In this document: piece after piece, positions 27,067 through 34,713 of the stretch
Numbering within the stretch: the stretch's first letter is position 1
Layout: each line of letters opens with the position of its first letter
Source of the DNA: Verrucomicrobiales bacterium
Lineage (GTDB): Bacteria; Verrucomicrobiota; Verrucomicrobiia; Verrucomicrobiales; DEV007
Direction of reading: 5' to 3'
DNA: 64,000 nt
Assembly: GCA_029213065.1 (NCBI GenBank)
Contig: JARGPH010000013.1
Span: 71,827-135,826, forward strand
Translations under genes and position numbers: made by a program
The notes under the pieces: model-generated
Told to the model about the DNA's origin: nothing
The model's database searches: none
Seen by the model: the letters and a program-made list of their open reading frames with translations, nothing else

Positions 27067-27144
27067 GCGGCGCTTCGGGGTATGATTTCCCGTGAGCGCA
27101 GGCTTGGCACTTCTGAGTGTTTCGGGTAGAACTGAAATCAAGTC

Positions 27145-27414
27145 ATGCCAAAGATTTCATTCTCTCCGAACATCAGTAGCCACGTCGACGTGGGGGACTG
27201 TGACGTCGAAGGCGACACAGTCCGTTCGGTTTTGGATTCCGTATTCGCTTTCTCGCCCCGTCTTCGCGGCTACCTGCTCGATGACAATGGCATCACGCGA
27301 AAACACATCGCAGTGATCGTGAACAGCAAACCGGTTGAGGATCGTGACGAACTCTCTGATCCCGTCTCTGAAAGAGATGAAATTTTCGTGATGCAGGCTT
27401 TGTCGGGAGGTTGA
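27145..27414 (+). CDS. MoaD/ThiS-family beta-grasp sulfur carrier
   Basis: An 89-residue protein with the ubiquitin-like beta-grasp pattern and a C-terminal GG (VMQALSGG), which in MoaD and ThiS is adenylated and thiocarboxylated. Features such as VRSVLDSVFAFSPRLRGYLLDD and HIAVIVNSKPVEDRDELSDPV fit MoaD. No molybdopterin or thiazole biosynthesis gene is adjacent; instead a BNR-repeat protein follows 21 bp later in the same direction. The family relation is solid, but the pathway is not shown by the context. Confidence 0.85.
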   Translation: MPKISFSPNISSHVDVGDCDVEGDTVRSVLDSVFAFSPRLRGYLLDDNGITRKHIAVIVNSKPVEDRDELSDPVSERDEIFVMQALSGG

Positions 27415-27435
27415 AGTCTAACAGTGTTAAAAATA

Positions 27436-28554
27436 ATGAGTCATCAAATACGCGTTGGAACGAGGAAGGGCTTTTTCACCTTTGAGCGGGAGGGTGCCGG
27501 TTGGAGGCAGGCTTCATCAGATTTTTTGGGAGTGCCGGTTCCCATGTTTCATCAGGATAAGCGGGATGGTGCGATCTATGTCGCGGCGGAGCACGAGCAT
27601 TTCGGGACCAAGCTGCACCGGATGCGGGAGGGCGAAAGCGAGTGGGTCGAACTTGATCCTCCGGTCTACCCCGAAAAGCCGGACGATGCTCCCGTGATTC
27701 TCGATCCCTGGCGGAAGGTGGAAGTGCCGTGGTCGTTGAAAAAGGTGTGGAGCCTCGAGTCGGGAGGGGCCGACAGGCCCGGTGTGCTCTGGTGCGGAAC
27801 GATTCCGGGAGGGCTTTTCAAGTCGGCTGACCATGGCGAAAGCTGGGAGTTGGTTCGCTCGCTGTGGGATCGATCCGAGCGCGCCAAGTGGTCGGGAGGA
27901 GGCTACGACTTTCCGGGGATTCACTCCATTTGTGTGCATCCGGAAAATTCCGATATCATTTCGGTAGGCGTTTCCTGCGGGGGCGTTTGGAGGACCTGTG
28001 ACGGAGGGCTCAGTTGGGAGCAAAGCGCTCACGGAATGCGATATGATTTTGTTCCCGAGGAGCAGGGAGGCGCTGATCCTGAATCACAGGACCCTCACCG
28101 AATCGTTCAGTGTCAGGGCGATCCGAAACGTTTCTGGTCGCAGCACCATTGCTTCATCTACCGGTCTGACGATGAAGGGAAATCGTGGAGGGAATTCAGC
28201 GAAGTTGCTCCGTCCGCATTCGGGTTTGCGGTGGCGGTTCATCCGCAGGAACCGGATACGGCCTGGTTCGTGCCTGCGAAAAAGGACGAACACCGCTATC
28301 CGGTCGACGGAAAGTTTGTCGTGACGCGAACCCGGGACGGCGGGGAGTCATTCGAAGCCCTCGATGAAGGGTTGCCGTCAGATTTGGCTTATGATCTCGT
28401 CTATCGTCACGCCTTGAGCGTTGATGATACCGGCAATTGTCTCGTTATGGGATCAACGACCGGCTCGTTGTGGGTGAGCGAAGATCAGGGAGATTCCTGG
28501 AGCAAGCTCACCTCGCACCTTCCTCCGGTATACTGCGTGGCATTCAGCCGCTAG
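27436..28554 (+). CDS. BNR/VPS10-like beta-propeller protein
   Basis: A 372-residue protein from the ATG at 27436; a GTG twelve bases upstream is possible but less likely. It contains repeated Asp-box-like turns (SADHGESWELV, TCDGGLSWEQS, SDDEGKSWREF, TRDGGESFEAL, SEDQGDSWSKL), the mark of sialidase/BNR propellers. No signal peptide is visible, so it should be cytosolic. It lacks evident sialidase catalytic arginines in the right order, so enzyme activity is unproven. It probably forms an operon with the upstream MoaD-like gene; I recall the same pairing in other bacteria. Confidence 0.8.
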   Translation: MSHQIRVGTRKGFFTFEREGAGWRQASSDFLGVPVPMFHQDKRDGAIYVAAEHEHFGTKLHRMREGESEWVELDPPVYPEKPDDAPVILDPWRKVEVPWSLKKVWSLESGGADRPGVLWCGTIPGGLFKSADHGESWELVRSLWDRSERAKWSGGGYDFPGIHSICVHPENSDIISVGVSCGGVWRTCDGGLSWEQSAHGMRYDFVPEEQGGADPESQDPHRIVQCQGDPKRFWSQHHCFIYRSDDEGKSWREFSEVAPSAFGFAVAVHPQEPDTAWFVPAKKDEHRYPVDGKFVVTRTRDGGESFEALDEGLPSDLAYDLVYRHALSVDDTGNCLVMGSTTGSLWVSEDQGDSWSKLTSHLPPVYCVAFSR

Positions 28555-28595
28555 ATCGCCGTAACCGGATTCGCAGGTGCGAGTCGATCCGGTGG

Positions 28596-29525
28596 CTATT
28601 CCTCCTCCTGCCCTTCGGACTCTCTCGACTCTTTGTTGAGGCGAATTCGTTCGAGGTTGGCCTTGTTGAGATCCCAGGCCTTCTGGATGTGGCCGGACCG
28701 GGTCTGCCAGAGTTCGATATCGTCGGGAACCCACTGGTAGTTCATCACCGTGAACATCTTGTCCTTGAGCATGTCAAATTCGACAGTGGCTCCGGAATCG
28801 TCCTTGCCGGAAACGAGCACTTTTTTGACGATCTCGTTTTCTTCGTCGGAGAGTTCGTCGTGAATGCGCAGCCATGATTCGATCGTCTCAATCGCGATTG
28901 CCTGGTTGAGGGTGGCGTCTTTCTCGCGAGCCGATTTCAAAATGATCTCAATGGAGGGAGACTCGGCCTGAGCCGCCGCCTGAATCGTGTGCATGGTGCG
29001 CTCGTCGAGATTTTCCATCGTCGTCATCATATCAACGACGGATGAGGCGATATGGATTTTCCGGATCACGGGAAGGACCTTCACCTTCATGATGTCGGTG
29101 GGGCGGAGCACGGGCTTGATTTCAACTTCGCCATCGACGTCGGCGATACGCTTGAAATAGCGGGAAAGCTGGGAGGCACTGACGCCTTTGCCATTGCGCT
29201 GCAGAACGAGAACGGAGGTTTCGAAGTCGTAGTAAAAAGCGGAGCATTCCGCCATTCCTTCGTCCTTGCTGAGATTCACCGCGGTGATCGCTCCGGCGAG
29301 ATTGGCGCGGAAACCGGCCGGTGCCATCGAGATGCGCATGATGTCGCCGAGATAGCCGGTTTCGCTCATTTTGCCCCGGACGAGGCGAACCCAGTCGTCA
29401 TTCAATTCCTCATTTCGCTTCTCGCTGTCAGCGGGGAGGGCGTGGAGTTTTCCGAGGATGGTTTCGAGATCGGTTGAGTCGGAGATCTCGACGTTGAAAA
29501 AGTCAATTTTAGCGGATTTGTGCAT
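28596..29525 (-). CDS. Uncharacterised 309-residue protein
   Basis: A soluble, acidic protein starting MHKSAKIDFFNVEIS. I see no signal peptide, membrane helix or known catalytic motif. The first half looks like alternating strands and helices (FETSVLVLQRNGKGVSASQL) and the second like long helices (DERTMHTIQAAAQAESPS, ELSDEENEIVKKVL). It ends in a charged helix rich in Glu and Arg. It may belong to a phage- or defence-associated DUF family (DUF6731 came to mind), but I cannot confirm this. It is divergent from the PAP2 gene at 29640 and stands alone. Confidence 0.65.
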   Translation of the reverse strand: MHKSAKIDFFNVEISDSTDLETILGKLHALPADSEKRNEELNDDWVRLVRGKMSETGYLGDIMRISMAPAGFRANLAGAITAVNLSKDEGMAECSAFYYDFETSVLVLQRNGKGVSASQLSRYFKRIADVDGEVEIKPVLRPTDIMKVKVLPVIRKIHIASSVVDMMTTMENLDERTMHTIQAAAQAESPSIEIILKSAREKDATLNQAIAIETIESWLRIHDELSDEENEIVKKVLVSGKDDSGATVEFDMLKDKMFTVMNYQWVPDDIELWQTRSGHIQKAWDLNKANLERIRLNKESRESEGQEEE

Positions 29526-29639
29526 GGGATGTGGCCCGTAATCGAGAACTTCAAAAGGGTCAAATTCTTCCTGAAAAATGACGTTGATCGAAACCCTGAA
29601 ATTGCCAAAACTGAGCGGATGCTGCCCTTTTTACGAAAA

Positions 29640-30473
29640 ATGAGAATCAGTGTCTGGATATTCCGGGGCTTCATTGTGAGCCTTCTTGCCGCGATACCTG
29701 CAGCAGCTCAAAATGACGGAAATTCCGACCCGGTCTCCGCTGCCTCGATTCGTCATTTGTCCGGGGCGGGTCACGACACCAGGCACGATTCGATCCGATT
29801 TTCGGACCGGGCCGCGCTTGAGCCCCGTCTCGAAAAGTATCTCACCGGCACGCCGGTATTCCTCCCTGAGTGGCGGAAGCTGATTCACCTGCCCCATCCC
29901 CCTGAGAACAGCTCGCCGAGGACAAAGGCCGAGCTTCAGTATCTTCTCGGGCTGCAATCTCTCCGCACAGCGGATCAGGAATCTTCGATTCAAAAGCAGA
30001 TCAAGGTTGCGGGGATGACGCTGGGCACCTTCGGAATGGGGGAAATTCAGGCTGTCGGGGGGAACCGCCCCGCGACGAAGCGAATGCTCGCGGCCGCGCA
30101 GCGCGATATGGAGATGATCGTCTTTCAGTTGAAAGCTTCATTCGACCGAGCCCGGCCCACCCATCTCACCGAGGCGATTACGCCTTCGATTCCCGTTCCT
30201 GGGCATCCTGCCTACCCGAGCGGTCACGCCACCCAGGCTCATTTACTCGCCTACCTGCTGATGGAGCTTGCCCCTGATGAGGCCGAAACGCTGGTCGAGG
30301 ATGCCGCCGCGATTGCGAAAAACCGGGAGATCGCCGGGGTCCACTATCCCAGTGACAGCGAGGCGGGACAGCTCCTCGCGCGGCAAATCGTCGACGGCCT
30401 TTTGAAAAACAGTGATTTTGTTACCCTGATGGAAGCGGCGAAGCGCGAAAACCGGGCCGCTGCAGGACGATAG
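29640..30473 (+). CDS. Exported PAP2-superfamily acid phosphatase
   Basis: A 277-residue vanadium haloperoxidase-type phosphatase. The start at 29640 gives a clean signal peptide (MRISVWIFRGFIVSLLAAIPAAAQ). The three PAP2 motifs are visible: KASFDRARPTHL (KxxxxxxRP), PAYPSGHATQ (PSGH) and the HYPSDSEAGQ motif carrying the last catalytic His and Asp. There are no membrane helices after the signal, so this is the soluble periplasmic class A acid phosphatase-like type rather than a lipid phosphatase. It removes phosphate from organic phosphomonoesters. It is followed by an exported peroxiredoxin. Confidence 0.9.
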   Translation: MRISVWIFRGFIVSLLAAIPAAAQNDGNSDPVSAASIRHLSGAGHDTRHDSIRFSDRAALEPRLEKYLTGTPVFLPEWRKLIHLPHPPENSSPRTKAELQYLLGLQSLRTADQESSIQKQIKVAGMTLGTFGMGEIQAVGGNRPATKRMLAAAQRDMEMIVFQLKASFDRARPTHLTEAITPSIPVPGHPAYPSGHATQAHLLAYLLMELAPDEAETLVEDAAAIAKNREIAGVHYPSDSEAGQLLARQIVDGLLKNSDFVTLMEAAKRENRAAAGR

Positions 30474-30569
30474 ACGCGGATCCGCTAAGAAGACGGTATC
30501 GACAAGGATGAGTGAGAATCGTAAACTTTTCAGCAATCAACCCGATTGATCCAACTATTTGAACACACT

Positions 30570-31100
30570 ATGAAAAAGACACTCCTTTCCGCCGGCCTCC
30601 TTTTGGGGATGGCTCTCTTCGCAGGCAACGCACAGGCTGACCTTGAGGTTGGTGATGACGCACCTGATTTTTCTCTCAAAGGAAGTGATGGCGAGACCTA
30701 TAAACTCTCTGATTTCAAAGGAAAGCAGGCAGTGGTTGTCGCGTGGTTTCCGAAAGCCTTTACCGGTGGTTGCACCGCCGAGTGCAAGTCACTTCGTGAG
30801 CATGGTGAAACGCTCCGGAAATTTGATGTTGCTCACTTCGCCGCGAGTTGCGACGAAGAGGAACTGAATGAGAAATTCGCTGAGTCTCTCGATCTCGACT
30901 ACCCGATTCTGAGTGATCCGACCCGCGAAACGGCGAAGGCATACGGCTTGATCAAAGGCGATAAAAAGAACGCTTCCCGCGCCACTGTTTACGTCGGTAA
31001 AGATGGCAAAATCCTCCTCATCGAGAAGTCGGTAAAAACAGGCACTCACGGCGAGCAAGTCGCGGCGACTCTTGAAGAGTTGGACGTCGACAAGAAATAG
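30570..31100 (+). CDS. Exported peroxiredoxin (BCP/PrxQ-like)
   Basis: A 176-residue thiol peroxidase. I used the ATG at 30570, since it gives a signal peptide (MKKTLLSAGLLLGMALFAGNAQA). The peroxidatic cysteine is Cys68 in FTGGCTAEC; Cys72, four residues later, would be the BCP/PrxQ-type resolving cysteine. Gly replaces the usual Pro before the GC. The following SLREHGETLRKFDVAHFAAS, then DPTRETAKAYG, match the family. A periplasmic location is unusual for BCP, whose relatives are mostly cytosolic. A strong intrinsic terminator follows. Confidence 0.9.
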   Translation: MKKTLLSAGLLLGMALFAGNAQADLEVGDDAPDFSLKGSDGETYKLSDFKGKQAVVVAWFPKAFTGGCTAECKSLREHGETLRKFDVAHFAASCDEEELNEKFAESLDLDYPILSDPTRETAKAYGLIKGDKKNASRATVYVGKDGKILLIEKSVKTGTHGEQVAATLEELDVDKK

Positions 31101-31111
31101 AAAACCTTTTG

Positions 31112-31149
31112 ATGCCTCCGGTGAAGTAATTTTCCCGGAGGCATTTTTG
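31112..31149 (+). terminator. Rho-independent terminator after the peroxiredoxin
   Basis: A perfect 10-bp stem, ATGCCTCCGG (31112-31121) and CCGGAGGCAT (31135-31144), is followed directly by four more T. It is the clearest intrinsic terminator in the window. Confidence 0.88.
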
Positions 31150-31192
31150 TGTTCGAATGCGGAGCCCGGGGCTCTTTTTGACGCTCTCTGAT

Positions 31193-32026
31193 ATGGAAAG
31201 GAAAGACGCAACATTCTCCGGAGCCGGCAACCGCTTCTCAACCGGACTCAAGAGGGTCAGGTCATGGATTCAACCCTGTTTAATTGCCAGTTTTATAGCC
31301 TTGTTAGGGTTTTCTTTGATTGCTCAGGATTCGCCGACGAGTTCTCTCGTCGAGCTCGTTAAGAATCCCCGATCGGTCGAGCCTGATCACGTGACTTTTG
31401 ATCTGCACGGTTGGACGATTCATTTACACGACCGGTTTCTCGACGATGACTCCGGGGTGACGGGGCGCGCCTTAGAGTTGCTGAATGGTCAGTTGAAACG
31501 AGTCGTCGAAGCCGTGCCGGCTGAGCCATTGAAGCAGTTGCGTGCGGTGCCACTTTGGATCAATCCTGAGTACGAAGGAAAGCGGGGAGGCGCTGAGTAT
31601 CACGGCAACATTAACTGGCTTCGTGAAAATGGTCGAAATCCGAAAATGGTCAAGGCCGTGGAAATTACGAACGTGAAAAACTTTCCCTTCGAGAATCGAC
31701 GAATGCCGTATTTGCTCCTGCATGAACTGACCCATGCCTACCATGATCAAATATTGAAAGACGGATTTCAGAATCCCGAACTGAAGGCTGCCTACGAACG
31801 CGCCCGTGGCTCAGGAACCTACGACTCCGTGGCCCGGTTCAATGGCAACAAGATCATTAAGGATAAGGCATACGGAATGAACAATCCGATGGAATACTTC
31901 GCGGAATCAACCGAAGCCTATTTCGGGAAGAATGACTTCTTTCCCTTCAATCGGGAAGAGTTGGAAAAGCACGATCCGCGAATGTGCGCGCTTGTCGGGA
32001 AGCTTTGGAAAGTCGAATCACCGTAG
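31193..32026 (+). CDS. Exported zinc metallopeptidase-like protein (HELTH)
   Basis: A 277-residue protein from the ATG at 31193; an uncleaved or signal-type hydrophobic segment (PCLIASFIALLGFSLIA) occupies about residues 28-44. The zincin motif HELTH lies near residue 177. About 55 residues further on, NPMEYFAESTEAYFG contains glutamates in the spacing expected for a gluzincin third ligand. No wider family name is certain; similar verrucomicrobial proteins are annotated as metallopeptidases. It is likely periplasmic or membrane-anchored. The gene ends 8 bp before the likely GTG start of the GH99-like gene, so they may form an operon. Confidence 0.75.
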   Translation: MERKDATFSGAGNRFSTGLKRVRSWIQPCLIASFIALLGFSLIAQDSPTSSLVELVKNPRSVEPDHVTFDLHGWTIHLHDRFLDDDSGVTGRALELLNGQLKRVVEAVPAEPLKQLRAVPLWINPEYEGKRGGAEYHGNINWLRENGRNPKMVKAVEITNVKNFPFENRRMPYLLLHELTHAYHDQILKDGFQNPELKAAYERARGSGTYDSVARFNGNKIIKDKAYGMNNPMEYFAESTEAYFGKNDFFPFNREELEKHDPRMCALVGKLWKVESP

Positions 32027-32034
32027 GCTCCATC

Positions 32035-33336
32035 GTGATTTTTGCCTTGAATCATCATCCTCACATAACGAGATCGATTCGCGATCTCTTGGCGCTGTGG
32101 CTGACGTGCTGTTGCTTCGCCACCTTCGGGGTTTCCTGCGCGCAAGAGCACCCCGAACCGCAGGCGACTCTGTGGAATTGCGGCGATAGTTCTCCTGTGA
32201 TTGCGGCGCACTACATGCCGTGGTTTAGCAATCCGGAAACGAATCCAACGCCGGGCGTGGGGTGGAAGCATTGGAACTGGGCGGGACCCGCCGTGCGGCA
32301 CGATCCGACTTCGCGCCGCGAGGACGGGCTTCGTGATCTCGCGGCGACGAAGTACCCACTCATCGGGCCATACAGCTCTAACAATGAGGCAGTGATTCGC
32401 TATCACTTCGAGACGGCCCGTGCTGCGGGGATCGAAGCGATGATCGTGATCTGGTATGGGCCGGGGAGTGAGACGGATGCGGTCATTCCGAAACTGCTTG
32501 AGGTGGCTGAGGCGACGGGACTGAAGATTTCGCTTTGTTACGAGGAGAAAATCAATTGGGCTCCGTTTCGGGCTCCTGCCTCGCGGAAGGATCTGGTGGA
32601 CTCCGCGCAGAGAGATCTCGCCTACTTACTCGAGAAATATTCCACTGACCCGGCTTACCTGACGCGCGCGGGAAAGCCGGTTGTTTTTCAGTTCAACTAT
32701 TGGGGCGAAGATGAAATGGGAAGGCGGAACATCCTGCCTCACGAGTGGCAGCGGATCTTTGACGGGCTTGCGAGGCCTCTTTCCTATGTCCGCCAGAATC
32801 AGGATGACGCGTTTCATCCGCCGATCGGAGGGCGCTATTTATGGTTCACAAAGGACGAGAATCACATCGAGTCGTTCGGTGTGAAGGCGCGAGCGCAGAT
32901 CGATGAAGGGCAGTTGGAATACTTTGTCGGAATGGCTTCGCCCGAGTTCGATGACAGCGGCGTGAACGGGTGGGGGAATGGCACGAGGGCGACACCGGGC
33001 GCCGGTCTCTCCCTTTTCAAGGACACCTTTGAGCGGGCCTGGAGAAACGGTCCGGAGATGATTCAACTGGTGACCTGGAACGATTTCAACGAAGGAACCG
33101 TTATCGAGCCCACTCTCGAGAACGGGTTCCAGTATCTCGATGCACTGGAAGTTTGGCTTGGAGAGAAGACCGGCCGGGAAGTGGACCTCGAAGACAACCG
33201 GGCGCCGTTTCAGCGCTATATCGAAAACGCATCTGAGGCGGAAAGGAACGAAGTGCCCCATCCTGCTGACGAGGTTGTCGATCGGGAATCCAAGCTCGAC
33301 GTCGTGATTCCAAACTATCTGGAAACACTTGAATAA
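32035..33336 (+). CDS. Exported GH71/GH99-like protein
   Basis: A 433-residue protein. I favour the GTG at 32035, just after the upstream stop codon, because it gives an export signal ending near FGVSC; any ATG in frame would either overlap the previous gene or lie inside the domain. The body opens with IAAHYMPWFSNPE and ends its barrel with WNDFNEGTVIEPT, both characteristic of GH71/GH99-like glycoside hydrolases (alpha-mannan and related). AMIVIWYGPGSETDAV and KPVVFQFNYWGED fit the TIM barrel. Catalytic activity is likely but not provable by eye. Confidence 0.78.
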   Translation: MIFALNHHPHITRSIRDLLALWLTCCCFATFGVSCAQEHPEPQATLWNCGDSSPVIAAHYMPWFSNPETNPTPGVGWKHWNWAGPAVRHDPTSRREDGLRDLAATKYPLIGPYSSNNEAVIRYHFETARAAGIEAMIVIWYGPGSETDAVIPKLLEVAEATGLKISLCYEEKINWAPFRAPASRKDLVDSAQRDLAYLLEKYSTDPAYLTRAGKPVVFQFNYWGEDEMGRRNILPHEWQRIFDGLARPLSYVRQNQDDAFHPPIGGRYLWFTKDENHIESFGVKARAQIDEGQLEYFVGMASPEFDDSGVNGWGNGTRATPGAGLSLFKDTFERAWRNGPEMIQLVTWNDFNEGTVIEPTLENGFQYLDALEVWLGEKTGREVDLEDNRAPFQRYIENASEAERNEVPHPADEVVDRESKLDVVIPNYLETLE

Positions 33337-33374
33337 GGTTTCCCTCTTCCGATATTTGAGGCGTAACTTAGATT

Positions 33375-34160
33375 ATGAAAAGATTCCTTTTTCTTGCCTC
33401 GGTCAGTGCACTTTGTTTTCTCCCCGGTAGTCCTCTCAGGGCGGACATCGTCGGGAAAGCCATCGAATACGAATCGGCAGGTGCGACCTGCGAAGGCTGG
33501 CACGCCTATGACGACAGCATCGAGGGGACGCGTCCCTCCATTCTCATTTCCCATCAGTGGACGGGCCTGACCGACTACGAAAAGATGCGGGCAGAAATGC
33601 TTGCGGAGTTAGGATACAATGTCTTTGCACTCGATATTTACGGGAAAGGGATTCGTCCTCAGCCGCCCGAGTCGGCGAAGATGGCCGGCAAGTATAAAGG
33701 CGACCGGGCCCTCTACCGGACGAGGCTCAACGATGGACTGAATATTTTAAAAGGGCTCCCGCAGACGGATGTCGATGATATCGCCGCGATCGGCTACTGC
33801 TTCGGTGGGACCGGCGTTCTCGAGCTCGCGAGGAGCGGAGCGGCGATTGACGGGGTAGTCAGCTTTCATGGGAACCTCAGCACGCCCACTCCTGACGATG
33901 CGAAGAACATTGCCTGCGAAGTGCTGGTCCTGCACGGCGCGGTTGATCCTCATGTTCCCGTCGATGAAGTCGCTGATTTCCACCGGGAAATGCTCGCTGC
34001 AAATGTGGCCTACACCTTCACTGCCTATCCGGATGCGGTGCACGCCTTCACCCAGAAGTTTGCCGGGGATGATCCCTCGAAAGGTGCCGCCTACAACGCG
34101 GAGGCCGACGCCAAATCATGGGAGGCGATGAAAGCGTTCTTCGCGCGGATTTTTGAGTGA
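33375..34160 (+). CDS. Exported dienelactone hydrolase family protein
   Basis: A 261-residue alpha/beta hydrolase with a signal peptide (MKRFLFLASVSALCFLPGSPLRA). The nucleophile lies in GYCFGG at Cys142, as in dienelactone hydrolases, where Cys replaces Ser. The acid residue is in HGAVDPHVPVDEV and the base in DAVHAFTQKF. Such exported homologues are common in PVC bacteria and probably hydrolyse lactones or esters released from plant or algal matter; the substrate is unknown. It follows the GH99-like gene by 38 bp in the same direction. Confidence 0.88.
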   Translation: MKRFLFLASVSALCFLPGSPLRADIVGKAIEYESAGATCEGWHAYDDSIEGTRPSILISHQWTGLTDYEKMRAEMLAELGYNVFALDIYGKGIRPQPPESAKMAGKYKGDRALYRTRLNDGLNILKGLPQTDVDDIAAIGYCFGGTGVLELARSGAAIDGVVSFHGNLSTPTPDDAKNIACEVLVLHGAVDPHVPVDEVADFHREMLAANVAYTFTAYPDAVHAFTQKFAGDDPSKGAAYNAEADAKSWEAMKAFFARIFE

Positions 34161-34181
34161 TCGTTTTCTTCAGTAAGAGGA

Positions 34182-34556
34182 ATGAAAATCGGTATAAAGA
34201 TTATTGCTTCGATTTTCGCAGGGTTGAGTTTTTTGGGGCCATTTCTCTACGGCCTTCTATTTCTAGTGAGCGGAGATTTTTCCGCCATCGTCGATTTTTT
34301 AGTCGCCGCGGCAGTAGTCGGATCGGCTCTGAAAATTTATGTGAACCTTCCAATCTCCATTTGGATTAGCGCCATGACCGTTTTCTTCGGGGCAAGCACG
34401 ATAGGCTTTTTTGTGCATTTTCGTAACAGTGGCGAATCAGGTCCGTTGCCATTCGAATGGCTTAATCAGTATTATCAGTTCGGACTGCCGGCGATCATAC
34501 TTATAGGGGTAGCGGTGCGGTTCGATCGACGGGAGAAACTGTCGGAGGAGATTTGA
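34182..34556 (+). CDS. Hypothetical membrane protein, four predicted helices
   Basis: A 124-residue hydrophobic protein starting MKIGIKIIASIFAGLSFLG. Four membrane segments are likely: about residues 4-30, 36-52, 58-76 and 96-112. A short charged tail, RFDRREKLSEEI, should be cytoplasmic. I recognise no family. It lies 21 bp after the dienelactone hydrolase and might be co-transcribed. Confidence 0.6.
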   Translation: MKIGIKIIASIFAGLSFLGPFLYGLLFLVSGDFSAIVDFLVAAAVVGSALKIYVNLPISIWISAMTVFFGASTIGFFVHFRNSGESGPLPFEWLNQYYQFGLPAIILIGVAVRFDRREKLSEEI

Positions 34557-34558
34557 AC

Positions 34559-34691
34559 GCCAGGTGCAGGATGGCTCGTTCCGCACCGAACCCGAGCCCG
34601 CGGGCACCTGGCCTCGGCAACAGCGCTGGCGCGTCATTCTGTAGGTGAGGGCCGTGACCTCGTTCTTCGAAGATTCGGAAATCCCGAATCT
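34559..34691. repeat. Two inverted repeats between membrane protein and sulfatase
   Basis: A 9-bp inverted repeat, GCCAGGTGC (34559-34567) and GCACCTGGC (34604-34612), is followed by an 8-bp hairpin, AGATTCGG and CCGAATCT (34671-34691, 5-base loop). Neither has a T-run. They lie between convergent genes and could act as transcription or REP-type signals. Confidence 0.5.
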
Positions 34692-34713
34692 TCCGAACGC
34701 GCCAACCAACCCG

